DNA of 64,000 nt from Chryseobacterium vaccae (GCF_009602705.1 NZ_VSWH01000001.1:2666001-2730000); one strand, 5' to 3'. Shown: positions 17,133 to 27,365, counted from the stretch's first letter. A program made the numbers and translations. Notes: generated by a model not told the origin, from the sequence alone.

Positions 17133-20100
17133 TTACTCCTCCAATCTTACGTCTAATCCAAGACCTTGTAACTCGTGAAGCAATACGTTGAATGATTCCG
17201 GAATACCTGGTTCAGGCATAGATTCACCTTTTGCAATCGCTTCATAAGTTTTCGCTCTACCAATCACGTCATCCGATTTCACGGTAAGGATTTCTCTAAG
17301 GATGTTGGATGCTCCGAATGCTTCAAGAGCCCAAACCTCCATCTCTCCAAATCTCTGACCTCCGAATTGAGCTTTACCTCCTAACGGCTGCTGAGTAATT
17401 AATGAGTAAGGTCCAATAGAACGTGCGTGCATCTTATCGTCAACCATGTGACCCAGTTTCAGCATGTAGATGATACCTACAGTAGCTGCCTGAGTAAATC
17501 TTTCTCCGGTACCACCATCATAAAGGTGAGTGTGACCGAATTTAGGAAGACCTGCTTTCTCTGTATACTCCGTAATCTGATCAAGACTTGCTCCGTCAAA
17601 GATTGGTGTAGCAAACTTCAATCCTAATTTCTGACCAGCCCATCCAAGAACTGTTTCATAAATCTGACCGATGTTCATACGTGAAGGTACCCCTAGTGGA
17701 TTCAATACGATATCTACTGGTGTTCCATCTTCAAGGAACGGCATATCTTCTTCACGAACGATTCTTGAAACGATACCTTTGTTACCGTGACGTCCTGCCA
17801 TTTTATCTCCTACATTCAGTTTACGTTTCTTAGCGATGTAAACCTTAGCCAGCTTCATGATACCTGCAGGAAGTTCATCTCCGATTGAAATAGCAAATTT
17901 CTCACGGTTTTTAACCCCTTGAATATCGTTGTACTTGATTTTGTAGTTGTGAATTAATTGTTTGATTAATTCATTTTTATCAGCGTCAACTGTCCAGTCT
18001 GAACCGCTAACGTTTACGTAGTCTTCCACTGAAGTTAATAACTTGTGAGTAAACTTCACTCCTTTACCGATAATTTCCTCATCAAGGTCGTTTTTCACTC
18101 CCTGAGAAGTTTTACCGCTTACCAGCGTATTTAATTTTTCAATTAAAGTGTTTCTCAACTCGTCAAACTTAGCCTTGTAAGTGTTTTCAATTTCTTCAAG
18201 TTTAAGTTTTTCTTCAGTTCTTTTCTTTTTGTCTTTAATGTTTCTGGAGAACAATTTTTTGTTGATCACCACTCCTCTTAATGAAGAATCAGCTTTTAAT
18301 GATGCATCTTTTACATCACCTGCTTTATCACCAAAGATTGCTCTAAGAAGTTTTTCTTCAGGAGTTGGGTCAGATTCACCTTTTGGAGTGATTTTACCAA
18401 TCATGATATCTCCAGGCTTCACTTCAGCACCGATTCTGATCATACCGTTCTCGTCAAGATCTTTGGTAGCTTCTTCAGATACGTTTGGAATATCTGCTGT
18501 AAGCTCTTCCATACCTAATTTGGTATCACGAACTTCAAGAGAGTATTCATCTACGTGGATTGAAGTAAACCAGTCTTCACGTACCACTTTTTCGTTGATT
18601 ACGATCGCATCCTCGAAGTTGTATCCTTTCCAAGGCATAAATGCAACCACCAGGTTTCTACCAAGAGCCAATTCTCCGTTTTCAGTAGCATAACCGTCGC
18701 AAAGAACCTGTCCTTTTTCTACTACATCACCTACTCTTACGTTTGGTCTTAGGGTAATGGTAGTACTCTGGTTGGTTTTTCTGAACTTGGTTAGGTTATA
18801 TGTTTTAGTAGCAGACTCGAATTGTACTAAATCTTCGTCTTCACTTCTTTCATATTTAATAGTAATCTTGTCAGCATCTACATATTCTACAGTACCTGTA
18901 CCTTCAGCATTGATTAAGATTCTTGAGTCTTTCGCAACTTGTTGTTCCAGACCTGTACCTACGATTGGAGCCTGTGGCTTCAACAATGGAACGGCCTGAC
19001 GCATCATGTTGGATCCCATCAATGCACGGTTCGCATCATCATGCTCCAGGAATGGAATTAACGAGGCGGAAATACCGGAGATCTGGTTAGGAGCAACGTC
19101 GATAAGGTTAACCTGGGCAGGTTCAACTACCGGGTAATCGCCATCCAGTCTTGCAATAATTCTGTCTGTTAAGAAGTCACCGTTATCACTTAATTCAACG
19201 TTTGCCTGAGCAATTACTTTGTCTTCTTCATCTTCAGCATTAAGATAGATAGGATCAGCGTTAAGATCAATCTTGCTGTCTTCTACTTTTCTATATGGCG
19301 TTTCGATGAAACCAAGTCTGTTGATTTTAGCATAGATTCCTAAAGATGAAATCAAACCGATGTTTGGTCCTTCCGGAGTTTCAATCGGACAGATTCTTCC
19401 GTAGTGAGTATGGTGAACGTCACGAACCTCGAAACCTGCTCTTTCTCTTGATAAACCACCAGGCCCTAGTGCAGAAAGTCTACGCTTGTGCGTAATTTCT
19501 GATAGCGGGTTGGTCTGGTCCATGAACTGAGATAGCTGGTTGGTACCAAAGAACGAGTTAATTACAGATGTTAATGTCTTAGCATTTACAAGATCAAGCG
19601 GAGTAAAGATTTCATTATCTCTAACGTTCATTCTCTCCTTGATTGTTCTTGCAATTCTTGAAAGACCTACACCGAACTGTCCTGCTAACTGCTCTCCAAC
19701 CGTCTTGATTCTTCTGTTAGAAAGGTGGTCGATATCATCAACCTCAGCTTTAGAGTTTACAAGTTCGATTAAGTGTCTTACGATAGCAATAATATCTTCT
19801 TTTGTAAGAACCTCAGTTGTAGTAGGGATGTTAAGACCTAACTTTTTGTTTAGTCTGTAACGTCCTACTTCACCTAGAGAGTATCTTTGCTCCGAGAAGA
19901 ATAATTTTTCAATAATTCCTCTTGCTGTTTCCTCATCTGGCGGATCTGCGTTTCTTAACTGACGATAAATGTACTCTACGGCTTCTTTCTCAGAGTTCGT
20001 AGGGTCTTTTTGTAATGTATTCTGGATGATAGAGAATTCGTTACTGTTTTCTTTGTGAATCAGGATTGATTTCACCCCAGCATCAAGAATAAGATCTAAG

Positions 20101-20954
20101 TGTTCTTTTTCAAGAATTGTTTCTCTGTCCAAGATGATTTCGTTTCTTTCGATAGAAACTACTTCACCCGTATCTTCGTCTACGAAATCTTCGAACCATG
20201 TGTTCAATACTCTCGCAGCCAATGTTCTTCCCTCTACTTTTTTAAGTGCTGCTTTAGAAACTTTCACTTCTTCAGCAAGATCGAAGATCTGAAGGATATC
20301 CTTATCAGATTCATAACCGATCGCTCTTAATAAAGTTGTTAATGGTAACTTTTTCTTACGGTCGATATACGCGTACATTACGCTGTTGATATCGGTTGTA
20401 AATTCCATCCAAGATCCTTTGAAAGGGATAATTCTTGAATAGTAAAGCTTTGTTCCGTTAGCGTGGTAAGTCTGTCCGAAGAATACACCAGGTGAACGGT
20501 GTAACTGCGTAACGATAACTCTCTCTGCACCATTGATGATGAAAGATCCACTAGGCGTCATGTACGGAACCGGGCCTAAGTATACATCCTGAACTACGGT
20601 TTGGAAATCTTCGTGTTCAGGGTCTGTACAATACAATTTAAGTCTTGCTTTAAGAGGCACTGAATAAGTCAATCCTCTTTCCACACACTCATCAATTGAA
20701 TAACGTGGAGAATCTACCAGATAATCCAGGAATTCCAATACGAACTGGTTTCTGGAATCAGTAATCGGGAAATTTTCCTGGAAAGTCTTGTACAAACCTT
20801 CGTCTGTTCTGTCTTCCGGAAGAGTATCAAGCTGGAAAAACTCTCTGAAAGACTCAATCTGGATGTCCAGGAAGTCAGGAGTGATAATTTTTCCTTTAGC
20901 TGAAGAGAAATTAATTCTCTGATTCCCCCTAGTTGTTGCTGTTGTTTTACTCAT
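17133..20954 (-). CDS. rpoB: RNA polymerase beta subunit
   Basis: 1273 residues. Conserved landmarks include the rifampicin-pocket region [20 protein letters not shown] followed by [20 protein letters not shown], in which the residues equivalent to Asp516, His526 and Ser531 of E. coli are all wild type, so rifampicin sensitivity is predicted. Later come [10 protein letters not shown] and [20 protein letters not shown], contacting the active site and beta'. In most bacteria rpoB follows rplL closely; here it is separated from rplL by about 5.4 kb and has its own promoter (21288-21319) and a roughly 330-nt leader. Confidence 0.99.
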   Translation of the reverse strand: MSKTTATTRGNQRINFSSAKGKIITPDFLDIQIESFREFFQLDTLPEDRTDEGLYKTFQENFPITDSRNQFVLEFLDYLVDSPRYSIDECVERGLTYSVPLKARLKLYCTDPEHEDFQTVVQDVYLGPVPYMTPSGSFIINGAERVIVTQLHRSPGVFFGQTYHANGTKLYYSRIIPFKGSWMEFTTDINSVMYAYIDRKKKLPLTTLLRAIGYESDKDILQIFDLAEEVKVSKAALKKVEGRTLAARVLNTWFEDFVDEDTGEVVSIERNEIILDRETILEKEHLDLILDAGVKSILIHKENSNEFSIIQNTLQKDPTNSEKEAVEYIYRQLRNADPPDEETARGIIEKLFFSEQRYSLGEVGRYRLNKKLGLNIPTTTEVLTKEDIIAIVRHLIELVNSKAEVDDIDHLSNRRIKTVGEQLAGQFGVGLSRIARTIKERMNVRDNEIFTPLDLVNAKTLTSVINSFFGTNQLSQFMDQTNPLSEITHKRRLSALGPGGLSRERAGFEVRDVHHTHYGRICPIETPEGPNIGLISSLGIYAKINRLGFIETPYRKVEDSKIDLNADPIYLNAEDEEDKVIAQANVELSDNGDFLTDRIIARLDGDYPVVEPAQVNLIDVAPNQISGISASLIPFLEHDDANRALMGSNMMRQAVPLLKPQAPIVGTGLEQQVAKDSRILINAEGTGTVEYVDADKITIKYERSEDEDLVQFESATKTYNLTKFRKTNQSTTITLRPNVRVGDVVEKGQVLCDGYATENGELALGRNLVVAFMPWKGYNFEDAIVINEKVVREDWFTSIHVDEYSLEVRDTKLGMEELTADIPNVSEEATKDLDENGMIRIGAEVKPGDIMIGKITPKGESDPTPEEKLLRAIFGDKAGDVKDASLKADSSLRGVVINKKLFSRNIKDKKKRTEEKLKLEEIENTYKAKFDELRNTLIEKLNTLVSGKTSQGVKNDLDEEIIGKGVKFTHKLLTSVEDYVNVSGSDWTVDADKNELIKQLIHNYKIKYNDIQGVKNREKFAISIGDELPAGIMKLAKVYIAKKRKLNVGDKMAGRHGNKGIVSRIVREEDMPFLEDGTPVDIVLNPLGVPSRMNIGQIYETVLGWAGQKLGLKFATPIFDGASLDQITEYTEKAGLPKFGHTHLYDGGTGERFTQAATVGIIYMLKLGHMVDDKMHARSIGPYSLITQQPLGGKAQFGGQRFGEMEVWALEAFGASNILREILTVKSDDVIGRAKTYEAIAKGESMPEPGIPESFNVLLHELQGLGLDVRLEE

Positions 20955-21053
20955 AAAACTTTTAAGAAAGGGTTAAAAAATATTTTGATTAATTACAAAA
21001 ATATCAGAAGAAAGTAAAGAAAAAGAGGCTGGAGAAAAGAAAAAGCAAGAAAA

Positions 21054-21281
21054 TTTTGGCGCAATGATCAGGTCTTTATTCTTTATTCTCAATTCTTTAA
21101 GTCTTTATCCGACTTCTAACTGCAACGCTGGTATATCTTTTCACAGCGTAATGCAAAATATTTTTATTACTTTTGGGGCAGAGATCGCCGCAATATCTAT
21201 ATACACAAAATCCCCTTCATTTTAATGAAAGAGGTGATATTCAATATTTTATAGATATACAAACAATTATTCGCGCCAAAA
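21054..21281 (-). ncRNA. Candidate structured rpoB leader RNA
   Basis: The expected first transcribed bases (minus strand, 21281-21269) contain TTTTGGCGC-g-AAT and pair with ATTGCGCCAAAA at 21065-21054: a 12-bp helix with one bulged G closing about 200 nt. Inside it, ATATCTATA/TATAGATAT pair (21250-21258 with 21193-21201), enclosing a CTTTCAT/ATGAAGG hairpin, and further hairpins (ACGCTG/CAGCGT, AAGTC/GACTT) follow. This is more structure than expected for a plain AT-rich leader. It may be an autoregulatory leader of rpoBC or an independent RNA. Confidence 0.45.
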
Positions 21282-21287
21282 GAGGGA

Positions 21288-21319
21288 CAAAGGTACAAAA
21301 TATTTTCCGCGTGAACAAA
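21288..21319 (-). promoter_or_regulatory. rpoBC promoter
   Basis: On the minus strand a -33 box TTTG (21316-21319) is followed after 20 nt by the -7 box TACCTTTG (21288-21295), matching the Bacteroidota TTTG-N19-TAnnTTTG consensus. It makes rpoBC independent of the distant rplKAJL promoter. Confidence 0.75.
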
Positions 21320-21322
21320 TAA

Positions 21323-21345
21323 AACCACTTCATTTTAAAGTGGTT
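21323..21345 (-). terminator. Weak hairpin upstream of the rpoB promoter
   Basis: AACCACTT (21323-21330) and AAGTGGTT (21338-21345) pair; on the minus strand TTTTATTTG follows. It could end transcripts arriving from the 21350-21600 interval before the rpoB promoter. Confidence 0.5.
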
Positions 21346-21389
21346 AATATTTTAAAACTTTTATCTTACTGTTTCCAGAAGGTACATGC

Positions 21390-21479
21390 CTATCCGTTGA
21401 AAACTGCTAATAATTTTGTTGTGGTATCATAAACCATCATACTTGGAGGCGGGGTTAAATCAACAAATATTTTATACAT
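21390..21479 (-). CDS. Possible 29-residue micro-ORF
   Basis: A short frame beginning ATG at 21479 encodes 29 residues starting MYKIFVDLTPPPSMMVYD and ending FNG. It is bracketed by a terminator on each side (21560-21583 and 21323-21345), which is why I list it. There is no recognisable family and no clear promoter. It may be a remnant of a larger gene or chance. Confidence 0.2.
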   Translation of the reverse strand: MYKIFVDLTPPPSMMVYDTTTKLLAVFNG

Positions 21480-21559
21480 TATTAAATTACTCCAATACCA
21501 TCTACGCTTAAAACCCTCAAAGCATAATTCTCAAAATACTAAACAATCAACAAAACAAA

Positions 21560-21583
21560 GAAACCACTCTTTCGAGTGGTTTC
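21560..21583 (-). terminator. Terminator after the TSP3/T9SS protein gene
   Basis: GAAACCACTC and GAGTGGTTTC form a perfect 10-bp stem with a 4-nt loop; on the minus strand it is followed by TTTG-TTTTG. It lies about 40 bp after the stop codon at 21624. Confidence 0.8.
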
Positions 21584-21623
21584 CTTTCATAAATAAATTA
21601 TTATAAGTGAAAATATTTTTTTG

Positions 21624-24218
21624 TTATTTTACAATTACTTTATAAGATTTTACAGTTGATTTGGTTTCTATTTTGATGATATAGATTCCTGCAGGTAATG
21701 AAGAAGTACTAATCTCTGTATTTCCGTTGAACTGACCCGTTTTAATCAGCTGTCCCTGAGCAGAGAACATTGTATATATACCACCTTCTTCTGATTTTAT
21801 ATTAAGGTTTTCACCGGATTTTACAGGGTTAGGATAAATTTTAGCATCGCTGGAAGCCTCTGTAATTTCAGCACCTATCGCTTTACTTGTTTTCATCTGT
21901 TCGTTTTTCAGCAGAGTCGCATAAGGGGAAAGCGGAGAATTTGGAGCTCCTCTTCTTACAAGATCCGTATCTACCACAGCCTGAATACCATCTTTGTCCA
22001 TATCGTTGATTCTGGAAATAAATCCACCACCAAGATCATCCAGGTTATCTTTTCCGATAGCGTACAGATCATATTGTGAACCATTGGAAGTAATATCAAG
22101 GAAATCAGGTTTATCATCACCATCTGTATTTTTAATCTGATATTTCATCACTCCGGAATCAGGATATGTCTCCAGAATATCAGCAATACCGTTTTGTCCT
22201 ACTGCTATATTACTATCGATAATACCGTTACGATCAGCATCAATCTGATTGATCACCGAGATAGGAATACCTGATTCAAACAGATCCAGTATACCATCGT
22301 TATCGGAATCAAGATCACGGTAATTAGGAACTGAATCACCAAGAACCGGAACAACTAATAGATCTCCTTCCAGATCATCGTTTTCAAATTTGCCATCATT
22401 ATCAGCATCTTCTATTGAATCCGGAATACCGTCATTATCAGAATCAAGATCACATGCATCTACAATTCCGTCACCATCTGTATCCAGTGTAGGTGATTTG
22501 TCGTTTACAACTGTACAGCCTTCTGCGCAGTCAGGAATACCATTACCATTATTATCAATGCTATCATTCCCGTTCGGACATTGGTCAAAGCAGTTCGGCA
22601 CTCCATCATTATCATCATCTCTGCTCGCAAAAGCATTGTAGATATTATAGCTCTGAGGAAGACGCACAGCTGTACCGCTGTTAAAAGTCACTTTAATCCT
22701 GTTAAAAGGTTTTGTTGCTTTTCCTCCCACATAAAACTTATTGGAATTTGTAGTAAAAAAGTTTCCACTGATCAGACTTCCCGTGCTGGTAAAGGTATCC
22801 GTCTGGGTATTTCCGTTATACAATGTTACTGTGATATTTTCCAAAACACTTACCCCGATCAGATTAGCAGCTTTTTCCAGAGTAAATCCGGCATAGGTAT
22901 TGGCAGGCATCACACTATTGGTACTTACCGTGGCATAAGCCGAGAAGATACTGAAAATGGAAGCTGCCGGAATAGTTGCTGTTGCATAATTAGACGGATT
23001 GTTATCTACAATATTCCCTGAATTGCTCATTTTTGCAAGAATAAGCCCTAAGAATCCAGGTCCGGACGTCCAGCTGGTTCCTGTTACCAGATTTCCCGGG
23101 ATTGCGGAACCGCTTGTCTGGATTTTATCATCACAGTCGCAGGCTACAGGCTCTTCGAACGCATAATATACTTTTAAAGAACCTAGATTCACGCCTAATG
23201 TCTGCGTTATTTTCAAGCGCACTTCATTAAATGGTTTGGTTGTAGTAACCGTTACTTTTTGTTTTCCTGATCCAAATCCAAGCACTTTAATATTGATAAG
23301 ACCTCCACCATCAGATAGTGTTCTGGAATCCTGAAGCTGGCCATATAAATACGTTTCAACGGTAATGTTTTTTAAGAATTCAGCACTTAAAAGCTTTCCT
23401 TCATCATCAGGAGAGATCACAAATCCGGTTCTGTTCCCGGCAGGATACACCTGATTTTTATCTAATACTCCTACAGAATATGATCCTAAAAGTCCGGCAG
23501 GAAGTACAATTGAACCGTAAGAATTTTTATCTCCATCCCCTATTCTTTCTCTGTTCTGAACAAATGAAAGTGGTGCAAGGAAACTGCTGCTTCCGGAAAC
23601 ATTTCCGTCTACTCCGCTTCCCGCAATGATATCATCACAAATTCCATTCGTATCAACAGGCACTTTAGCCGGATCGAATGCAAATGCATAATATACATTC
23701 ATTGCACTGAATATCGAAAGTACATTGGTCTGATATAACCTTACCTCATTAAATTCTTTTGTCGTCTTAAAATGCAGGAAAATTCTGTTCTTATTTCCTC
23801 CGAATGCAGGAACCGAAAGAAGTGTACTGCTGGTAGTACTCTCCTGAAGGACTCCATTTTTATAAGTACTGATTTTCAATGAACTTAAAAGATCTACGGT
23901 AATAAAGCTGGTTCCCAGATCTACATTAAAACCTGTAATATATCCTGCTGGATAGGTAACATTCGTATTTTTTACAGATATACCGTTTCCGCTAATCAGA
24001 GAGGCAAAGTTCCCCATGCTTACTTTATTGTCCAGATCTGCGTCTATTACAGGATTCATGTTCCCGTTATAACATGCAAGGCAAATTCCTGAATTATTAA
24101 CAGGTTTTGCTTCTACCCCCATCCCGCGGATAGGCTCATAGCCTTGTTGTGCAAATGCGATGGCAGACATTACTACCATCAGCATCACAGCTAATTTCTC
24201 GAATAATTTTCTTGTCAT
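21624..24218 (-). CDS. Secreted repeat protein with thrombospondin type 3 repeats and T9SS type A tail
   Basis: 864 residues. Signal peptide 1-24. Three diverged copies of a roughly 165-residue Cys-initiated domain follow (about 45-195, 205-375, 378-545), each with the order initial C/D cluster, a YPAG or PANTYAGF-type strand, F/L-ENITVxxY and a KPFN(R/E)(I/V)(R/K)-type strand, ending in a (V/I)YYAF-like segment. Next is an Asp-rich thrombospondin type 3 region (about 550-780; DDDNDGVPNCFDQCP, DSDNDGIPDS), expected to bind calcium. The tail (about 795-864; IYPNPVKSGENLNI, LPAGIYIIKI) is a T9SS type A signal. Probably an adhesin-like surface protein. It follows a head-repeat protein gene by 36 bp. 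Confidence 0.88.
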   Translation of the reverse strand: MTRKLFEKLAVMLMVVMSAIAFAQQGYEPIRGMGVEAKPVNNSGICLACYNGNMNPVIDADLDNKVSMGNFASLISGNGISVKNTNVTYPAGYITGFNVDLGTSFITVDLLSSLKISTYKNGVLQESTTSSTLLSVPAFGGNKNRIFLHFKTTKEFNEVRLYQTNVLSIFSAMNVYYAFAFDPAKVPVDTNGICDDIIAGSGVDGNVSGSSSFLAPLSFVQNRERIGDGDKNSYGSIVLPAGLLGSYSVGVLDKNQVYPAGNRTGFVISPDDEGKLLSAEFLKNITVETYLYGQLQDSRTLSDGGGLINIKVLGFGSGKQKVTVTTTKPFNEVRLKITQTLGVNLGSLKVYYAFEEPVACDCDDKIQTSGSAIPGNLVTGTSWTSGPGFLGLILAKMSNSGNIVDNNPSNYATATIPAASIFSIFSAYATVSTNSVMPANTYAGFTLEKAANLIGVSVLENITVTLYNGNTQTDTFTSTGSLISGNFFTTNSNKFYVGGKATKPFNRIKVTFNSGTAVRLPQSYNIYNAFASRDDDNDGVPNCFDQCPNGNDSIDNNGNGIPDCAEGCTVVNDKSPTLDTDGDGIVDACDLDSDNDGIPDSIEDADNDGKFENDDLEGDLLVVPVLGDSVPNYRDLDSDNDGILDLFESGIPISVINQIDADRNGIIDSNIAVGQNGIADILETYPDSGVMKYQIKNTDGDDKPDFLDITSNGSQYDLYAIGKDNLDDLGGGFISRINDMDKDGIQAVVDTDLVRRGAPNSPLSPYATLLKNEQMKTSKAIGAEITEASSDAKIYPNPVKSGENLNIKSEEGGIYTMFSAQGQLIKTGQFNGNTEISTSSLPAGIYIIKIETKSTVKSYKVIVK

Positions 24219-24254
24219 TTTGTTTATTTTTATTTAAAATTGTGTGTGTTTCTA

Positions 24255-25436
24255 TTAAAGGTTCTGCCATACATAAGTGGAAGCTCCGGTTTGTCTGCAT
24301 CCTACGAAATTCCCCACTGATGATGATACTTCATAAATGATAGTTCCGGCATTGGAGGCATCGCATGTAGGCCTTGGGCTGCTTGAACTAAATGTATTCG
24401 CTTTAATGAGAATCGCTTTACTTACTTCAAGATCTGCAAAATTATTCCCATTGGGTGCCATATTGATTCCTACATCAGTAGCAGCTGTTCCTACTGCACC
24501 CTGTCCTGAAAAAACATGCATTACATTACCGTACACCGACTGGTTTGAGGAAGCCTGTGCAGAAAACCCAACAGCTAAGGCATAGCCACTTCCCGAAGCC
24601 GTAGAATTGGCTCCAAAAGCCATATTGCTTATACTGGCTGTATTTCCGGTACCTACAACAAGCCCTCCGTCATTTGTATTGCTGTTTCCAATAGTAATGC
24701 CTGATGTATTGATGAGATTATTCCCATTTCCAAATATTAAAGTAGTGGCACCGGTTCCGGTATTATTGCTTCCGATAATTTTGGCACCGCTGGCGGCCGT
24801 ATTTTTCATCCCAATGGCTATTCCGGGAAAATTTGCAGCCTGTGCTGAAACGGTATTATCCCTTCCAAGAGCAACATTCGAAGAGCTTGTATTTCCCAGT
24901 GTATTATTGGATCCCCATGTAAAAGAAGCATAGGGCCCTGAGGCATTCATGTTTCCACCCTGTAAAGTTCCATTAGTATCCAGAGTTCCTTTGACATTTT
25001 TATTGGTAGCCAGCACCAGATTCTGCCCATCTGCTGTTCCCAAGTAATTTCCTGTAGTGATATTCGTACCTAAGGTTGCTGCCGTGGCTGTAGTTCCTAT
25101 ATTTCCGGCTGTATGCCAGTCTGCTCCGAACTGTGCCCATTTCGATCCGTCGAAATAATAATATCCTGGTGATAAAACCGCTACAGTCTGCCCACCAGGA
25201 TTAGTATCTGCCGCCGTTACATATACAATAGCCCCTGTCTGAGCATTGGTATATGTTTTTAATCTCAGCTGATCTCCAGAAAGCCTTGGAGCAATAACTC
25301 CGTCTAATTTACCAGCTATGGCTGGAAAGCCGGTAACATCAAGGCTCGCTTTCGGATCATTTGTATTGATTCCTACTTGTGCGATTGCCCAAGAACTTAA
25401 AGAAAATGCTGCGATCGTAAATAATTTGCTTTTCAT
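24255..25436 (-). CDS. Secreted VGIN-type protein with YadA-head-like repeats
   Basis: 393 residues. Signal peptide 1-19, then the motif QVGINTNDPKASLDVTG that begins many Bacteroidota surface proteins. From about residue 170 to 320 it has 14-16-residue repeats of the type NVALGRDNTVSA, GIAIGMKNTAAS, NMAFGANSTASG and ALAVGFSAQASS, resembling the left-handed beta-roll of YadA-type adhesin heads. No T9SS tail or membrane anchor is visible. Likely co-transcribed with the TSP3 protein gene 36 bp downstream and, perhaps, with the small gene upstream. Probably an adhesin or appendage component (inference). Confidence 0.78.
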   Translation of the reverse strand: MKSKLFTIAAFSLSSWAIAQVGINTNDPKASLDVTGFPAIAGKLDGVIAPRLSGDQLRLKTYTNAQTGAIVYVTAADTNPGGQTVAVLSPGYYYFDGSKWAQFGADWHTAGNIGTTATAATLGTNITTGNYLGTADGQNLVLATNKNVKGTLDTNGTLQGGNMNASGPYASFTWGSNNTLGNTSSSNVALGRDNTVSAQAANFPGIAIGMKNTAASGAKIIGSNNTGTGATTLIFGNGNNLINTSGITIGNSNTNDGGLVVGTGNTASISNMAFGANSTASGSGYALAVGFSAQASSNQSVYGNVMHVFSGQGAVGTAATDVGINMAPNGNNFADLEVSKAILIKANTFSSSSPRPTCDASNAGTIIYEVSSSVGNFVGCRQTGASTYVWQNL

Positions 25437-25556
25437 TTTTTTAGTGATATTTGTTGTTTTTTTTGTGTGTTTTTATAGAATATAGCGTCGAAAAACCTTT
25501 CCCTACTTGGGAAATGAATAAAGTATAAAAAAGCAGTAAGAAACTGCCGGATCAGG

Positions 25557-26066
25557 TTAAGAAAAAGATTTATCCGGAATTTTAACGATAGATATAAAAC
25601 CTTTTGACTGTTTGAGATCTGCTGTAAATAATATATCAGATCTTAAATATTGTGTGGTTTCAGCATTTATTTTTAATCTTATTCCATATAACGGAATATC
25701 GTCGGAAAAAAAATATTTTGGGAATTCAGAAAAATGACGATAAGTAAGTTTTGAAAAAATATTTTTGTTTAAAGAAGATAAGAAACTATAAGTATAGGGT
25801 ACAAAGAAAGAGTGTTTCAGATTATGATCAAAATTCACCTTATCCTTCAACTGATCAAATCCAGAAAGCAGGTTATTTTTCACACCGCCTCTCTGACTGT
25901 CTTCATCTGAAATACTATAAGATGTACCGGAATAAGAAAATAATGAAGCTGACCATTTTGAAAATGGCTCATGCTCTATATTTAGATTTCCTATAATCAA
26001 TGCTGCCAATATGCCTATCGAACAGAATGCAATATGATTACAGAAAAGAAGATAATTTCTTTTCAA
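25557..26066 (-). CDS. Hypothetical membrane-anchored protein
   Basis: 169 residues, not recognised. One hydrophobic N-terminal segment (about 8-27, FCNHIAFCSIGILAALIIG) would act as an uncleaved signal anchor, leaving a basic, aromatic-rich periplasmic region. A -7 promoter box lies 22 bp upstream of the start. It is 120 bp upstream of the VGIN/YadA-head gene on the same strand, so the three genes between rplL and rpoB may be one transcription unit. Confidence 0.6.
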   Translation of the reverse strand: MKRNYLLFCNHIAFCSIGILAALIIGNLNIEHEPFSKWSASLFSYSGTSYSISDEDSQRGGVKNNLLSGFDQLKDKVNFDHNLKHSFFVPYTYSFLSSLNKNIFSKLTYRHFSEFPKYFFSDDIPLYGIRLKINAETTQYLRSDILFTADLKQSKGFISIVKIPDKSFS

Positions 26067-26087
26067 GTGAGTGTGTTTTTTTCAGTA

Positions 26088-26095
26088 CAAATATA
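26088..26095 (-). promoter_or_regulatory. -7 promoter box for the cargo genes between rplL and rpoB
   Basis: TATATTTG on the minus strand matches TAnnTTTG, with start site expected about 10-15 nt before the ATG at 26066. The -33 box is weak. Confidence 0.5.
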
Positions 26096-26289
26096 ATAAA
26101 TTTTCAACAAAAACAATATTTTAACAATTATTTTTCACTAAAAAGTTATTTCTATAAAAAAATAATCAATTAATTATGTTAAATAATACTGAATCGATAA
26201 AAATAATTAAATACCGTCGGTTATCCTGCAATGATATTTAAATATAATTACCTATAAAACACCTACATGGGATATGAAGAACACAAAAA

Positions 26290-26314
26290 AAGCCTGAGTA
26301 AAATACTCAGGCTT
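26290..26314 (-). terminator. Terminator of rplKAJL
   Basis: AAGCCTGAGTA and TACTCAGGCTT form a perfect 11-bp stem with a 3-nt loop; on the minus strand seven T follow. It lies about 20 bp after the rplL stop and separates the ribosomal genes from the cargo and rpoBC. Confidence 0.9.
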
Positions 26315-26335
26315 ATTATTTTATAGTAAAATGAA

Positions 26336-26704
26336 TTATTTCAATTCTACTTCAGCACCAGCTTCTTCAAGTTGCTTCTTAAGAGCTTCTGCTTCGTCTT
26401 TAGAAACACCAGTTTTGATTGGAGCAGGAGCACCATCTACGATGTCTTTAGCTTCTTTAAGACCAGCACCAGTTAAATCTTTTACTAATTTAACGATAGC
26501 TAATTTAGAAGCACCTGCAGACTTAAGAATTACGTCGAATTCTGTTTTTTCTTCAGCAGCTTCACCTGCACCACCTGCAGCAACTACTACAGCAGCAGCA
26601 GCTGGCTCAATTCCATACTCATCCTTAAGGATAGCAGCTAATTCGTTTACGTCTTTTACTGTTAAGTTTACTAGCGTTTCAGCTAAATTTTTTAAATCTG
26701 ACAT
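26336..26704 (-). CDS. rplL: 50S ribosomal protein L7/L12
   Basis: 122 residues, the standard length. The N-terminal dimerisation domain (1-35) is followed by an Ala/Glu-rich hinge ([20 protein letters not shown]) and the C-terminal factor-binding domain ([20 protein letters not shown]). Multiple copies form the ribosomal stalk with L10 and recruit EF-Tu and EF-G. It lies 46 bp after rplJ and is the last gene of its transcript. Confidence 0.98.
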   Translation of the reverse strand: MSDLKNLAETLVNLTVKDVNELAAILKDEYGIEPAAAAVVVAAGGAGEAAEEKTEFDVILKSAGASKLAIVKLVKDLTGAGLKEAKDIVDGAPAPIKTGVSKDEAEALKKQLEEAGAEVELK

Positions 26705-26750
26705 TGTTGTAATGTTTTTGTTGATTATTTATTTAATTTCTTGAGTGTAA

Positions 26751-27347
26751 TTATTCAGCACTTGGAGTTTCTTCCGTGCTTTCTGCAGCAGGAGCTTCTG
26801 GAGCAGCCTCAGCAGGGGTTTCTTCTACAGCAGGAGCAGCAACCTCTTCAGTTGTAGCTTCTACAGCTTCAGATTTGTTTTGAAGAGCAGAAACAACTCT
26901 TTGAATTGGAGACTGAAGTAATCCGATGATTTCACCGATCATTTCTTCTCTAGACTTGATGCTTACTAAAGTATCAAGATTGTTATCACCAATATAGAAA
27001 GTTTCTTGAACAAAAGCAGACTTCAATGCCGGCTTCTCATCTTTCTTTCTGAAATCTTTGATTAATTTCGCAGGAGCATTTGCTGTCTCAGAAATCATAA
27101 TCGCAGAGTTTCCTTTGAAAGACTGGAACATTTCAGAGAAATCTACTCCATCAATCTGCTCCATTGCTTTTTGTAAAAGTGTATTTTTAACTACTTTTAC
27201 TTTGATATTTTGTTTGAAAGCCTGTCTTCTGAAGTCAGAAGATTTTGCAGCGTTCAATCCTTCTAGATCTGCTACGTATACTACTTTTGCATCCTGAAGC
27301 AAGTCTTTGATCTCTTGTATTGCTACAACTTTTTGGTCTTTTGTCAT
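26751..27347 (-). CDS. rplJ: 50S ribosomal protein L10 with extended C-terminus
   Basis: 198 residues. The N-terminal rRNA-binding domain (KVVYVADLEGLNAAKSSDFR, VVKNTLLQKAM) and the stalk helix that binds L7/L12 (about 135-165) are normal. The last 35 or so residues form a low-complexity tail rich in Ala, Glu, Pro and Thr, beyond the length of the E. coli protein (165). It starts 18 bp after rplA, so the classical L10 leader seen in proteobacteria between rplA and rplJ is absent. Confidence 0.97.
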   Translation of the reverse strand: MTKDQKVVAIQEIKDLLQDAKVVYVADLEGLNAAKSSDFRRQAFKQNIKVKVVKNTLLQKAMEQIDGVDFSEMFQSFKGNSAIMISETANAPAKLIKDFRKKDEKPALKSAFVQETFYIGDNNLDTLVSIKSREEMIGEIIGLLQSPIQRVVSALQNKSEAVEATTEEVAAPAVEETPAEAAPEAPAAESTEETPSAE

Positions 27348-27365
27348 TGTCTTAAGGATTTAATA

